Source: a bacterium (GTDB lineage: Bacteria; Pseudomonadota; Alphaproteobacteria; Caulobacterales; Hyphomonadaceae). Taken from it: a stretch of 64,000 nt of DNA. The notes beneath the pieces were generated by a model that searched no databases, was not told the DNA's origin, and saw only the letters and a list, made by a program, of their open reading frames with translations. A program made the translations under genes and the position numbers. Position 1 is the stretch's first letter. Every line of letters begins with the position of its first letter. Where the stretch lies: assembly GCA_016125045.1 (NCBI GenBank), contig WGML01000003.1:124001-188000 (forward strand), read 5' to 3'. Of the stretch, positions 33,296 through 42,717 are shown in pieces.

Positions 33296-36200
33296 CTATT
33301 GCGTCCGCACCGCCGCACTGGTTGAGCCGAACACATTGCCGGATGAGTCCACGAAACGTGCGAACACACGCGTGACGGCCGGGTTGAACGTCACGGCGTT
33401 CGAGGTCGGGTTCTGCACGAAGATCGTGAAGGTGCGCACCTCGTCCACCGCGAATGCCGGGATGATCACGTTCGCGGCGGGCGTCGCCTTGCACTGGCCG
33501 TCGCCCGGATTGGTCTCGCATACGAGGGTCGCGACATCCGCATTGGGGGCGACTCCCTCAAAACGGAGCGTCGACGCCGCAGCGGCCGAGCCGATGTTGA
33601 CCGCGGCGACCGCGAAGGCCGCCGACCCGCCGGTCGGCAGGGTGATGACGCCCGGCGTCCCCTGTGTCGCGCCGATCGCGATGATGTCCGGCGTCAGCGC
33701 GGGCGTGATCTGGAGCAGCCAGGTGTTGACGCCGATAAACACGGGCGCCGCCTCCACCCCGTCGCAAACGAAGCGGAAGCCGAGTTCGGAGGGAGCGAGG
33801 GTCGATGTGCTCGCGGCTGTCAGCACGAAGTTCTGCACCGCCCCGGGCGCGATAAAGGGCGCCGGCGTGTTGGGCGATCCGGTCAGCTGGTTCGCCGCGC
33901 TCGCGGTCTGATAGCTGAACGAGCCGGTGAAGCTCGCCGGCTTGGCGACGCTGCAGTTGGATACGGTCGCGCCGCTGTTGTTGAGGATGTTGGCGAACAC
34001 GGTGACGTCTCGTCCCACCGATGTGCTGCGCGACGCCGGGCTCGTCGAGGCGAGCAGCGGCGTGGTCGCGCCGGTTTGCGACCAGGTGAGATTGGTGAGC
34101 CCGCCGGACCCTGAGGCCTTCGCCGCGACCGCGATGTGGTACACTTGACCCGCGGCCGACATGAAGCTCGCCGAGCTCGCGCCGTTCGACCCGCCGGGCT
34201 GATCGTCATTGGCGGCGACTTCGGTGAGGCGCGCAAGGTTCGTTCCGGCATAGACCGCGAGCAGCGTGTCATGGTCATTGCCGGTCGTCGAGAAGGTCGT
34301 GACCCCGGCTCCCGGGCTCGTCCAGCGATACCAGACCGAGCGCGCGCCCGTCTCTCCGACATGCGGCGGTTCGGAGGCTTCGCTTGAGGCGAGATGGGTC
34401 AGCGCCGGCGTCGAGCCGCTCGCCCCGGTGATCGTGACGGCTTGCGCGAATGTGTTGTGCGCCGGCGGAACGGCGCCGACATTCAGCGTCACCGCGCCCG
34501 AGGCGCCGTTGAACCCGTCGACAGCGGCGTAATAGGTCTGGCCCGCCGTCACATTGATGGTCACGCGACTGCGCAGGCCGAGCCCGCTCGCGTCATCATT
34601 GGAGGCGAGCTGCGTCAGTGACCCGATCGCACCGCCCGTATAGGCCGCAAGCAGCGTGTCGAAGCTGGATCCCGACGTGTCGATCGTCATCTGGCCCGTG
34701 ATCGGGGAGACGAACTTGTACCAGATCGACCGGCGCGCAGGCTGGCTGGTGAAGTGCGCGGGCTCGCCGACTTCAAACCAGGAATTGGTCGAATTGCCGC
34801 TGACGCTGAGGTTCACCGTGCTCGACTGGCCCTGGCGGGGGGGAACGGTGGTCGCGTTCGCGAAAAAGTCATTGCCCGTGGTCACGCGCAGGTCCACGCC
34901 GACCGATGCGAACGTCGCCCCGGCGCCGGTGAAGGTCGCGGTCGCCCGGCGGGTTCCCTCCGACAGGCCGTTCGCCGTCGCCGAGGCGGTCGCCGTCGCC
35001 GAGGAGGCGCCGGAAGGGGCGGCGAAATTGATGCTCTGTCCCGAAGCGCCGCCCGCCGCCATGCTCAGCCAGGTCTGATCCGAGGCGATCGTCAGGTCCA
35101 CCGCCGACGGGGACGAGTTGTTGAGCGCAAACAGCACACCGCCCGTCGCTCCGTCGATGTTCTCCATGGCTCGGAACGGCCCCCCGGCCGGACCGATGAG
35201 CGTCGCAACCGCGGTCGGCGTCACCGAGATCGGCGGCTTCACGTCGATCCGGACCCCGCGCGTCGTCGCCGCGCCGCCGGATACCGAGAAACGGATGTTC
35301 GCGGAGGCGATCCCGAACGGCAGGCCGGCGGTGTTCGGCGCAACCGTGATCGTGTCGCTGGCGCTCGCCGCGAGCTGGAAACTGATCGGCGACCCCACCT
35401 GGCCGCCTCTTGAAATGATGGCGTTTCCACTGGAGGACGTAACCTCCACGGTCACGGCGCCCGTTCCGGGGTTGGTGATGGTGAAGGATCGGCTCGCGGG
35501 ATTGGCCGGCGATCCGAAATCAACCGTGAAGCTCGCCACGCTGTCGGGCGTCACCGTCACGAATTGCGGGGTCGCCCCGCCGAGCGCCTGAAGCGCCGCC
35601 AGCACGTTGATGCGCGGCGTGACGATCGCCGGCGTCACCCGGGTGTCGGTGATCGCAACGCCGGAGGATTTCAGCGCCGTCTCGATCTGGTCGACGGTCG
35701 CGCCGGGCACGGCCGACTTCAGCAGCGCGAAGGCGCCCGCGACATGCGGCGTCGCCATCGAGGTGCCGCTCTTCGTGCCGAGCCGCTGGGCCGGGATGGC
35801 GGAAACGATCGAGGAGCCCGGCGCCATGAGGTCGAGCAGCGGTCCGACATTGGAGAAGCTCGCGATCGCATCGCTGTTGTTGGTCGCCCCGACGGTCACC
35901 GCGCTCGAGATGCAGCCGGGCGAGGACACGCCGACGGTTGAGCTGTCATTCCCTGCCGCGATCACCGTCACCACGCCCGCCGCACGCATCTGGTCGACAT
36001 AGAACTTCAGGGGATCGCTGTCGCAGGCTCCGGCCTGCGGGCTCCCGCCAAGGCTCATATTGATGGACGCGAGGCCGATCGCGCCGACCTGCGGCAGCAA
36101 CCAGTCGAACGCGGCGATCTGGTCGCTGGAGAACGACACAGCCTTGTTGTCCGAGATCCGCCCGGAAAACACGTTGAGCGCGACGACCCCCGCGCTGGGC

Positions 36201-37111
36201 GCGACGCCGCGATAGGTGGTTCCGCTGGTCGTCGAAACCGACCGGCCGACCGCGATGCCGGCGACGTGCGTGCCGTGGTCGCAGCCGATGACGCCCGACG
36301 CTTCGCAATCATCCCCGCCGCGTCCCCCGATCTGTTCGTCTGTTCCGTTGGGGCAGAGCGTCCGGGCCGATGAATTGGTGGTCGAGAAGCAGGCCGATCC
36401 GACGATCTTGCCGGCGAACATCGAGTGGTCGATGTCGACGCCGGTATCCAGCACCGCGACGGACGTGCCCGCGCCTTCCGGACCGAGCGCCCAGACCTGC
36501 GGCGCCTGGATCACCGGAACCGACCCGACGAGCTGAAGCTCATGCGCGCGGTCCTCGACGATCCCCCTCACGCCCGGGTCGGCCGCGAGGCGATTGGCTT
36601 CCTCAAGCGACAGGCGCATCGCGATGAAGGGGGCATGCTCATATCGGCGATGGATGCGCTGTGCGGTCCGGTCGCGGCCGAGCCAGCGGCCCGCGTCCAC
36701 CCGGGCGAGAAAATTGTCCGTCGCGGCGGCGGCTTCCGAGCGCATGCGGCCAAGTCCCGCTTTCGAACGCGCTTCATTTGGCTGGATCGCGTTCTCCAGC
36801 ACGACGATCATGCCGACCGGGCCCTCTCGGGCCTCGGCGGTCATGTCCTGCGACAGATGGACCTTGCCGGAAGCCTGAAGACCTGACTGCCCCCCACTCT
36901 CGACACGAAGCTGTGCATGGGCCTCGAAGGAGAAGGCGCTGGCGAAACGGGCTCCTGCCGGGCCATCCGCCTGGTTGGGCGACCGCGTCAGGCCGGCGGT
37001 GGCCGCCGTCAGCGCGAACGCCGCCAGCGCCCCGCGGGCGATTCGCCCCGAGAACTTGGCCGCGAATGTGGAAGGCTCAAAGACCGCGGCTCGCGACGTG
37101 CCGTTGTTCAT
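33296..37111 (-). CDS. Secreted subtilisin-like serine protease (S8) with PPC-like repeats and C-terminal module
   Basis: The ATG at 37111 (AGGGA 6 nt upstream) gives 1271 residues: a signal region with AALAAFALTAATAGL-like core, a prodomain to about 200, then the S8 catalytic domain with VLDTGVDIDHS (Asp222), HGTHVAGIAVG (His282) and GTSMATPHVAGAF (Ser451). Residues of about 515-745 are two beta-sandwich regions with BACON-like character. Residues of about 748-878 and 886-1010 are two prepeptidase C-terminal-like repeats (IWYKF and VWYRW, each with FDTLLAAY or HDTLLAVY and SNDD or ANDD). Residues 1024-1271 are the shared module with ANILNNSGATVSNC, YQTASAANQLTGSPNTP, FVCDG, IGVNTWLL, PDIIAIGATQ, AVNIG, CETNPGDGQC and FNPAVTRVFARF. 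It is probably an extracellular T2SS substrate (inference). Confidence 0.94.
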   Translation of the reverse strand: MNNGTSRAAVFEPSTFAAKFSGRIARGALAAFALTAATAGLTRSPNQADGPAGARFASAFSFEAHAQLRVESGGQSGLQASGKVHLSQDMTAEAREGPVGMIVVLENAIQPNEARSKAGLGRMRSEAAAATDNFLARVDAGRWLGRDRTAQRIHRRYEHAPFIAMRLSLEEANRLAADPGVRGIVEDRAHELQLVGSVPVIQAPQVWALGPEGAGTSVAVLDTGVDIDHSMFAGKIVGSACFSTTNSSARTLCPNGTDEQIGGRGGDDCEASGVIGCDHGTHVAGIAVGRSVSTTSGTTYRGVAPSAGVVALNVFSGRISDNKAVSFSSDQIAAFDWLLPQVGAIGLASINMSLGGSPQAGACDSDPLKFYVDQMRAAGVVTVIAAGNDSSTVGVSSPGCISSAVTVGATNNSDAIASFSNVGPLLDLMAPGSSIVSAIPAQRLGTKSGTSMATPHVAGAFALLKSAVPGATVDQIETALKSSGVAITDTRVTPAIVTPRINVLAALQALGGATPQFVTVTPDSVASFTVDFGSPANPASRSFTITNPGTGAVTVEVTSSSGNAIISRGGQVGSPISFQLAASASDTITVAPNTAGLPFGIASANIRFSVSGGAATTRGVRIDVKPPISVTPTAVATLIGPAGGPFRAMENIDGATGGVLFALNNSSPSAVDLTIASDQTWLSMAAGGASGQSINFAAPSGASSATATASATANGLSEGTRRATATFTGAGATFASVGVDLRVTTGNDFFANATTVPPRQGQSSTVNLSVSGNSTNSWFEVGEPAHFTSQPARRSIWYKFVSPITGQMTIDTSGSSFDTLLAAYTGGAIGSLTQLASNDDASGLGLRSRVTINVTAGQTYYAAVDGFNGASGAVTLNVGAVPPAHNTFAQAVTITGASGSTPALTHLASSEASEPPHVGETGARSVWYRWTSPGAGVTTFSTTGNDHDTLLAVYAGTNLARLTEVAANDDQPGGSNGASSASFMSAAGQVYHIAVAAKASGSGGLTNLTWSQTGATTPLLASTSPASRSTSVGRDVTVFANILNNSGATVSNCSVAKPASFTGSFSYQTASAANQLTGSPNTPAPFIAPGAVQNFVLTAASTSTLAPSELGFRFVCDGVEAAPVFIGVNTWLLQITPALTPDIIAIGATQGTPGVITLPTGGSAAFAVAAVNIGSAAAASTLRFEGVAPNADVATLVCETNPGDGQCKATPAANVIIPAFAVDEVRTFTIFVQNPTSNAVTFNPAVTRVFARFVDSSGNVFGSTSAAVRTQ

Positions 37112-37319
37112 CCGCGTTCCCTGCATCGCACTCACCGCAAACAATGGGCGCGGTGAACCCTGAACGCGGGCGATCACCAAGCCGAGCCCCCAACATCTGA
37201 GGGTGGAGAGTCTCACATCGCGCGCGCGCTGAAAACTGCGGCGCCCTGCACCGCACCATCAATTTCTCTGTGATCGCTGGCGATTCGGCGCACCGGAGGC
37301 GTCATGTCCACCCGCCGCC

Positions 37320-38330
37320 TCACTTCCCGGCGCGGCGTTCCTCCAGTCTTGCGCCTCTCAGGATATTGCCCATCGCGTAATTCCCCTCATGGCAGGCATA
37401 TTCATAGACCTCGCCCGAGGCCGGCGTGAACATCATCTCACCTGACCAGACCTGGCTGTAATAGTCCGGGTCGTCGACCTCGAATCTGTAGAGGAGTTCG
37501 GTGTCAGACAGGCGGGTGAAGCGCTCCGTCACCTTCGCCTTCGCCGACAGGAAGATCGGCTGATAGCGTCCCTGCTCGGACTTCCAGTGCCGGGTCTCGA
37601 CGACCAGCGTGTCGCCCTCCCACCGGCCGACCGAATCGCCGAGCCACTGCTCCAGCGCCGCCGGCTTGTGGTCGCCGCCGATGCGGATGATGCGGGCGTC
37701 GTGCATCATCTCCACCTCGATCATCACATGATCGGCGGTCTGCACGATCCGATAGGTGTTGTTGTAGATGTTGTTCAGCATCGGCGGCCCGCCCGAACCG
37801 CGGCTGCCGATGAGGCAGCGGTCGGCCGGGTTGAGTGATTCCGGGCCGAAATCATTCCGGGCGGCGTCCGAATAGGCGGCGGCCTTGGCGCGACCGGCCT
37901 CCGAGAACGGCATGCGTCCCGAGGGCGGATCGACGATCCACGACGTGCGCGCGGCCCCGTTGATACGGGCGAGCCGGTTGCCGGGATCGAGCCAGAAGAA
38001 ATTATAGCCGCCGATCGATCCGTCGGTCGGCGCGCCTTCGCCGGGGTCCGTCGGCGCGTTCGCGCTCGCTTCGCGCGCCCGCGCCTGCGCCTCCATGCGC
38101 TGGGCCGCCGCCTCGTCGAGTTCGAGCGGCTGGGGGGCGCCGGCGCGCTCCAGCCGCGTCAGGCTGGAATTGGTCCACACACCGCTCAGATCGCCGCGGG
38201 CCTGCGTCGCCGCGGGCGATCCCGCGGGCGCGCTCTGCGGGTCGGCCCCGACCGGCGCGGCAGCGGTCAGCCAGGCGACGGCGAGGACGCCGATGGGCCG
38301 CAACGGAGTCCGAATCGAGACATGCTGCAT
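37320..38330 (-). CDS. Exported protein of unknown function
   Basis: This 336-residue protein has a Sec signal (PIGVLAVAWLTAAAPVGA) and a mature region with LSGVWTNSSLTRLER, DRCLIGSRGSGGPPMLNNIY, RIVQTADHVMIEVEMMHDAR, RIIRIGG, GRWEGDTLVVETRHW, VTERFTRLSDTELLYRFEV and VYEYACHEGNYAM. This WEGDTLVVET and YECACHEGN-like pattern marks a widespread family of secreted proteobacterial proteins without known biochemistry; no catalytic motif is evident. It is divergent from the beta-helix lipoprotein, 133 nt away. Confidence 0.85.
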   Translation of the reverse strand: MQHVSIRTPLRPIGVLAVAWLTAAAPVGADPQSAPAGSPAATQARGDLSGVWTNSSLTRLERAGAPQPLELDEAAAQRMEAQARAREASANAPTDPGEGAPTDGSIGGYNFFWLDPGNRLARINGAARTSWIVDPPSGRMPFSEAGRAKAAAYSDAARNDFGPESLNPADRCLIGSRGSGGPPMLNNIYNNTYRIVQTADHVMIEVEMMHDARIIRIGGDHKPAALEQWLGDSVGRWEGDTLVVETRHWKSEQGRYQPIFLSAKAKVTERFTRLSDTELLYRFEVDDPDYYSQVWSGEMMFTPASGEVYEYACHEGNYAMGNILRGARLEERRAGK

Positions 38331-38463
38331 GGGGTCTGGGTCCTGTTCGATCGAAACACGGGGACGATATGGGGACGGATGCCCTCATCTTTCTTGACAT
38401 TCCGGCCCGGCGGTCAACAGACTTCGGTCATCATCGTCAAAGCTTCGCAACGGGGACGCCGAC

Positions 38464-39711
38464 ATGCCTAAAAACTGGATATCGGGACCACTCGCTTCGG
38501 CGCCGCTCGCGCTCTTGATCGCGGCCTGCGGCCAGCCCGCTGCGCCCCCCGAGCAGGCGGCGGCGGCCATCGCGCCCGGCGCCGAGGCCTATGAGACCCT
38601 GCAGAACCGGTTGATCACCGCCAAGCCCGGCGACGTGATCGAGCTCGCCGCCGGCACGTTCGAATTCACCGACGGTCTGTCGCTCGATGTCGACGGGGTC
38701 ACGCTGAAGGGCGCGGGCGAAGGCCAGACCATCCTCTCCTTCGCCGGTCAGGCGAGCGCGGGCGAGGGCCTGCTCGTCACCTCCGATGACGTCACGCTCA
38801 CCGGCTTCACGATGCGCGACACCAAGGGCGACGGCATCAAGTCCAAGGGCGCCGACCGCATCACCTATCGCGCGCTCACCGTCGAATGGTCGGGCGGCCC
38901 GAAGGAAGAGAACGGCGCCTACGGGGTCTATCCCGTTGAATCGACCGATGTGCTGGTCGACGGCGTGACGGTGCGCGGCGCATCGGACGCGGGCATCTAT
39001 GTTGGTCAGTCCGACCGCATCATCGTGCGCAACTCGACCGCCGAATTCAACGTCGCCGGCATCGAGATCGAGAATTCGACCAATGCGGACGTCTACGACA
39101 ACCTCGCGACCAACAATACCGGCGGCATTCTCGTCTTCGATCTTCCGGGCCTGCCGAAGATGGGTGGGCACTCGACCCGCATCTTCCGCAATCGCATCAT
39201 CGGCAACAACACGCCGAACTTCGCACCGCCGGCGAATATCGTCGCCAACGTGCCGTCGGGATCAGGCGTCATGATGATGGCGAACCAGAACGTGCACGTG
39301 TTCGAGAACACGTTCGAGAACAACAGCTCCGCGCACGTGCTGATCTATTCCTATTCCTATCCGTTCGATGATGAGCGCTATAATCCACTGCCCCGGGACT
39401 TCGTGATCCGCGACAACACCTATGGCGAGGGCGGTTTCGATCCGCAGGGCCGGCTGGCTCCGCTCGCCGCCGCGACCGGCGGCAAGCTTCCGGACATCGT
39501 CTGGGACGGCATCACCACCGCGAACGGCAAGACCGAGGACGTCCGCATCGCCGTGCGCGAAGCGCCGGACGTGACTTACGTCAATCTCGGCCTTGGGGTC
39601 GCGCCGCCGGATCCGGCGAAGGCCCGTCCTTCGACCGATCGTCCGGCTGACTTCGACCTCGCCGAGCCGGCTCCGATCGTGTTGCCGCAGGAGTCCAAGG
39701 CGCCGGCCTGA
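38464..39711 (+). CDS. Lipoprotein with parallel beta-helix repeats
   Basis: This 415-residue lipoprotein has the signal SGPLASAPLALLIAAC (lipobox IAAC) and then a right-handed parallel beta-helix. The coils are seen as repeats of the type GVTLKGAGEGQTIL, DVTLTGFTMRDTKGDGIKSK, VLVDGVTVRGASDAGIYVGQ, IIVRNSTAEFNVAGIEIENS, VHVFENTFENNSSAHVLI. The pattern matches the parallel beta-helix proteins that are often paired with a diheme cytochrome c; no such cytochrome is next to it here. It would sit on a membrane in the periplasm or on the surface. Substrate unknown. A TTGACA at 38394 could be its -35 box, but the -10 is poor. Confidence 0.88.
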   Translation: MPKNWISGPLASAPLALLIAACGQPAAPPEQAAAAIAPGAEAYETLQNRLITAKPGDVIELAAGTFEFTDGLSLDVDGVTLKGAGEGQTILSFAGQASAGEGLLVTSDDVTLTGFTMRDTKGDGIKSKGADRITYRALTVEWSGGPKEENGAYGVYPVESTDVLVDGVTVRGASDAGIYVGQSDRIIVRNSTAEFNVAGIEIENSTNADVYDNLATNNTGGILVFDLPGLPKMGGHSTRIFRNRIIGNNTPNFAPPANIVANVPSGSGVMMMANQNVHVFENTFENNSSAHVLIYSYSYPFDDERYNPLPRDFVIRDNTYGEGGFDPQGRLAPLAAATGGKLPDIVWDGITTANGKTEDVRIAVREAPDVTYVNLGLGVAPPDPAKARPSTDRPADFDLAEPAPIVLPQESKAPA

Positions 39712-39718
39712 TGTCGAG

Positions 39719-39738
39719 GCCCGGCGCGCGCGCCGGGC
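39719..39738. repeat. Perfect 20-nt palindrome
   Basis: GCCCGGCGCGCGCGCCGGGC is its own reverse complement and starts 7 nt after the beta-helix stop. It can form a hairpin but has no T-tract, so it is at most a weak terminator. Confidence 0.6.
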
Positions 39739-39869
39739 GCAAGTCCGCGCAAGGGGGGGACGCAGGGGGGCGGCGGAACGCTTCCGCCCTCGGCCGCATG
39801 CCAAAGCCGGTGGTCTCCCGGGTGGTCTTCCAACCAACGGGCTCGGCAACTGGATTATTCTTTTCAGCT

Positions 39870-39907
39870 TGATCGCGGCCGGACCGCAGGGCCGCGCTGC
39901 TCGATCA
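39870..39907 (-). terminator. Candidate terminator of trmD-rplS
   Basis: A nested inverted repeat downstream of rplS has TGATCG and CGATCA as outer arms and GCGGCC (39875-39880) and GGCCGC (39890-39895) as inner arms. It starts 30 nt past the rplS stop on the minus strand. A run of T is missing. Confidence 0.35.
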
Positions 39908-39936
39908 GGCGAGCAAGATCAGGCGCGCAAAAGGGG

Positions 39937-40335
39937 TCAGTCCTCCGCGCCGCCGTCCTCTTCCCGGCGTCCCGTGGTGCGCTCGGCGATCCGGGCGCGC
40001 TTGCCGGCCCGTCCGCGCAGATAATAGAGCTTCGCCCGGCGCACCTTGCCGCGGCGCTTCACCTCGATGCTGTCGAGCAGGGGGGAGTTCACCGGGAACA
40101 CCCGCTCCACACCCTCGCCGAACGACAGCTTGCGCACGGTGAAACTCTCGTTCAGCCCGCCGCCCGAGCGCGCGATGCACACACCCTCGAACGCCTGGAC
40201 GCGCTCGCGTTCGCCTTCCTTGATCTTGACGTTCACCCGCAGCGTGTCGCCCGGCGAAAACACCGGGATCGTCTTCTCGCCGCGCACGCGGGCCAGCTCT
40301 TCGCGTTCGAGCGTTTCGATGATGTTGGCGGCCAT
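39937..40335 (-). CDS. rplS: 50S ribosomal protein L19
   Basis: This 132-residue protein starts [16 protein letters not shown] and has the L19 signatures [61 protein letters not shown], and [21 protein letters not shown]19 lies at the 30S-50S interface. GAGG lies 8 nt before the ATG. It is 15 nt downstream of trmD, the usual neighbour. Confidence 0.98.
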   Translation of the reverse strand: MAANIIETLEREELARVRGEKTIPVFSPGDTLRVNVKIKEGERERVQAFEGVCIARSGGGLNESFTVRKLSFGEGVERVFPVNSPLLDSIEVKRRGKVRRAKLYYLRGRAGKRARIAERTTGRREEDGGAED

Positions 40336-40350
40336 GCGGCGAACCTCTCT

Positions 40351-41076
40351 TCAGCCGTTGCGGGGACGATCCGCCGCCGGCGTCACGGAATTCCGGAAAG
40401 GGGCGTATAAATCCGGTCTGCGAGCTTTCGTCAACTCCACAGCCTGATCCTTGCGCCATTTCTCGATGCGCTTGTGGTCGCCGGAGGTCAATATGTCGGG
40501 AATCGACGCCCCTTCCCACACGTGCGGGCGGGTGTAGTGCGGGTGTTCGAGCAGCCCTGTCTCGAAACTCTCCTCCACCAGCGAGGCGCTCGCCCCCACC
40601 ACGCCCGGCAGAAGCCGGACGCAGGCCTCGGTGATCGCCATCGCCGCGACCTCGCCGCCCGCGAGCACGAAATCGCCGATCGACACTTCCCGCATGCCCC
40701 GCCGGTCGATCACGCGCTGGTCGATCGCCTCGAAGCGACCGCAGAACAGGATGGCGCCCGGGCCGGCGGCGAGCTGGTGCGCCATCGCCTGGTCGAACCG
40801 CTCGCCGCGCGGCGACATCATCAGGAGCGGCCGTCCCTCCGCGGCGACGCTGTCGATCGCGGCGGCGGCGACGTCCGCCCGCAAGACCATCCCCGCCCCT
40901 CCGCCGGCCGGCGTGTCGTCGACCGTGCGATGCTTGCCGAGCCCGTGCGCCCGCAGGTCCACGACGTCAAACCCCCAGACGTCGCGGGCGAGCGCGGAGC
41001 CGAGGATTGACGCCCCGAGCGGGCCCGGGAACAGGTCCGGAAACAGCGAGATGAAGGTCGCGCGCCACCCGGTCAT
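40351..41076 (-). CDS. trmD: tRNA (guanine37-N1)-methyltransferase TrmD
   Basis: This 241-residue SPOUT enzyme makes m1G37 in tRNAs to prevent frameshifting. It starts at the ATG at 41076 (MTGWRATFISLFPDLFPG). Hallmarks are VDDTPAGGGAGMVLRADV, LLMMSPRGERFDQAMA, LFCGRFEAIDQRVIDRRG, REVSIGDFVLAGGEVAAM (knot), and LEHPHYTRP. Usually rpsP and rimM stand upstream in the same operon; here a divergent exported-protein gene is found instead. Confidence 0.97.
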   Translation of the reverse strand: MTGWRATFISLFPDLFPGPLGASILGSALARDVWGFDVVDLRAHGLGKHRTVDDTPAGGGAGMVLRADVAAAAIDSVAAEGRPLLMMSPRGERFDQAMAHQLAAGPGAILFCGRFEAIDQRVIDRRGMREVSIGDFVLAGGEVAAMAITEACVRLLPGVVGASASLVEESFETGLLEHPHYTRPHVWEGASIPDILTSGDHKRIEKWRKDQAVELTKARRPDLYAPFRNSVTPAADRPRNG

Positions 41077-41271
41077 GTCAGTCCTTCTTCTGCGGCTCGT
41101 GACAGGCTTCCCGGACTGTCCCACGGGGTTGCCGCCTTGGCTGCGGATGGTAGAACGATCAGGCCCCGCCGCGCTACAATGCTCAGCGGTCGCGGGGCGC
41201 TGTACCGTTTCCTGCACGGGCCGGCGAGGTCTCGCCGTCGCCCATCCTTCAACGTCAGACCAGAGGTTTTC

Positions 41272-41589
41272 ATGCGCCTGTTTGTACTCGCCGCTGCTTC
41301 CGTCGCCCTCGCTGCCCCGGCGCTCGCCACCACGCTCGAGGCGGTCGTCGCCCATGGCGTGATCATCGAGGTCCAGGGCACGCCCTATGACGTGACCTAC
41401 AAGGCCGACGGCACCTTCACCACCGATCAGGGCGTCGAGGGCACCTACAAGATCGATGGCGACAAGCTCTGCATCACCGTGCCGGGCGTCGTCGACAATG
41501 ACTGCACGGCCTATCCCGAAGGCAAGGCGTCCGGCGACTCCTTCGAGGTCACCGGCGGTCTCGGCCCGTCCAAGGTCACCATCAAGTAA
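41272..41589 (+). CDS. Small exported protein, unknown
   Basis: This 105-residue protein has a clear signal peptide (MRLFVLAAASVALAAPALA^T) and a mature beta-rich domain of about 85 residues with YDVTYKADGTFTTDQGVEG, TYKIDGDKLCITVPG, DNDCTAYPEGKASG and one Cys pair that could form a disulfide in the periplasm. GAGG lies 7 nt before the ATG at 41272. It has the look of small secreted proteins with a TYxIDGdkLCI pattern common in alphaproteobacteria; no function known. Confidence 0.8.
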   Translation: MRLFVLAAASVALAAPALATTLEAVVAHGVIIEVQGTPYDVTYKADGTFTTDQGVEGTYKIDGDKLCITVPGVVDNDCTAYPEGKASGDSFEVTGGLGPSKVTIK

Positions 41590-41661
41590 CGACGCGGCGC
41601 CGGGCGAGGGGCGCGATCGTCGCCGCTCGCCCGCTGTCTGCCCGCTCGCGGATCAATACCC

Positions 41662-42717
41662 ATGCCGCGCAGCCTGACCCCTTCCCCTCGATCCGCCCGC
41701 CCGGCATTCCTGCGGGCGACGCTCCTGCTCGCCGCCGTTCTGGCGCTCGCCGGATGCGAGAGCCTGATCGCCGCCCGCGCCGCCTCCGATCACCCGGTCG
41801 AGGGTCGTCTCGTCGACATCGGCGGCCGCCGCATCCATCTCAACTGCATCGGCGAGGGGTCGCCCACCCTCGTCTTCCAGGCCGGGGGCGACGTCTCTGG
41901 AGCGCTCGCCTGGACGCCGGTCCATCAGCGGGCGGCGGAAGTCTCCCGCGCCTGCACCTACAGCCGCGCCGGAGTGTTGTGGAGCGATCCCGCCCCCGGT
42001 CCGTTCACCCCTGAGGAAGCCGCGACCGACCTGAAGGCGGCGCTCGACGCCGCGGGCGAGACCGGACCTTTCGTTCTCATCGGGCATTCGCGCGGCGGGC
42101 TCTACAACCTCATCTTCGCCTCGATGTATCGCGCCGAGGTCGCCGGGCTCATCTTCGCGGACAGTTCCCATCCCGATCAGGAAGCCCGGTTCGCCGACGC
42201 GGGTCTTGTTGCCGGCCCGCACCTCACCCCCTCGCAGGAGCTCGGCCTCGCCTTTGCCTGGACCGGATGGATGCGCCTCGTCGACTATCCCGCCGACCCG
42301 CTGATCGCCGATCGGGTGGAGGCCTACTATCCGAAGTCGGCCCGCGCGCTCGCCCGCGAGGCGAGGGGCTATGAAGCGACGCTCGAGCGCGCCGGCCGCA
42401 CCCGTGACCTTGTCACGCTCCCCGTTGTGGTCCTCGCCCGCCAGCTCGCCGATCAGGTGGAGGATGATTTCTCCCGCGACCGGTATTCCACCGACGGGGC
42501 GGCGCTTCGCTCGATGGACGAGCGCACCCGCGCGGAGACGATCTGGCGCGCGCTCCAGACCGACCTTTCGACCTGGTCGGCCCGCGGGCGGCTGGAGGTC
42601 GTCCCCGGCTCCACCCACGCCTTCTACTATCGCCGGCCGGATGTGATCCTCGACGCCATCACCGACGTCGTCACTGCGGTTCGGGTGCGGCGTCGGCCGT
42701 CGCCTCCCGCCGGTTGA
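41662..42717 (+). CDS. Alpha/beta hydrolase lipoprotein
   Basis: This 351-residue lipoprotein has the signal ATLLLAAVLALAGC (lipobox LAGC) followed by an alpha/beta hydrolase fold. Motifs are RRIHLNCIGEGSPTLVFQAG, TYSRAGVLWSDP, the nucleophile elbow LIGHSRGGLYNLIFA (Ser), and GLIFADSSHPDQ with the acidic residue. The His is probably in STHAFYY near residue 316. It is likely a membrane-attached esterase or peptidase of the proline iminopeptidase type; the substrate cannot be told. Its 3' end overlaps the convergent transporter gene by 47 nt. Confidence 0.88.
   Translation: MPRSLTPSPRSARPAFLRATLLLAAVLALAGCESLIAARAASDHPVEGRLVDIGGRRIHLNCIGEGSPTLVFQAGGDVSGALAWTPVHQRAAEVSRACTYSRAGVLWSDPAPGPFTPEEAATDLKAALDAAGETGPFVLIGHSRGGLYNLIFASMYRAEVAGLIFADSSHPDQEARFADAGLVAGPHLTPSQELGLAFAWTGWMRLVDYPADPLIADRVEAYYPKSARALAREARGYEATLERAGRTRDLVTLPVVVLARQLADQVEDDFSRDRYSTDGAALRSMDERTRAETIWRALQTDLSTWSARGRLEVVPGSTHAFYYRRPDVILDAITDVVTAVRVRRRPSPPAG

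Noticed and set aside
33336-36002. Several plus-strand frames opposite the subtilase
   Set aside because: They are shadows of a gene with an intact catalytic triad and repeats, and have no matching motifs or ribosome sites.
38394-38422. TTGACA ahead of the beta-helix gene as a promoter
   Set aside because: No acceptable -10 hexamer at 16-18 nt spacing, so I only mention it in the gene entry.
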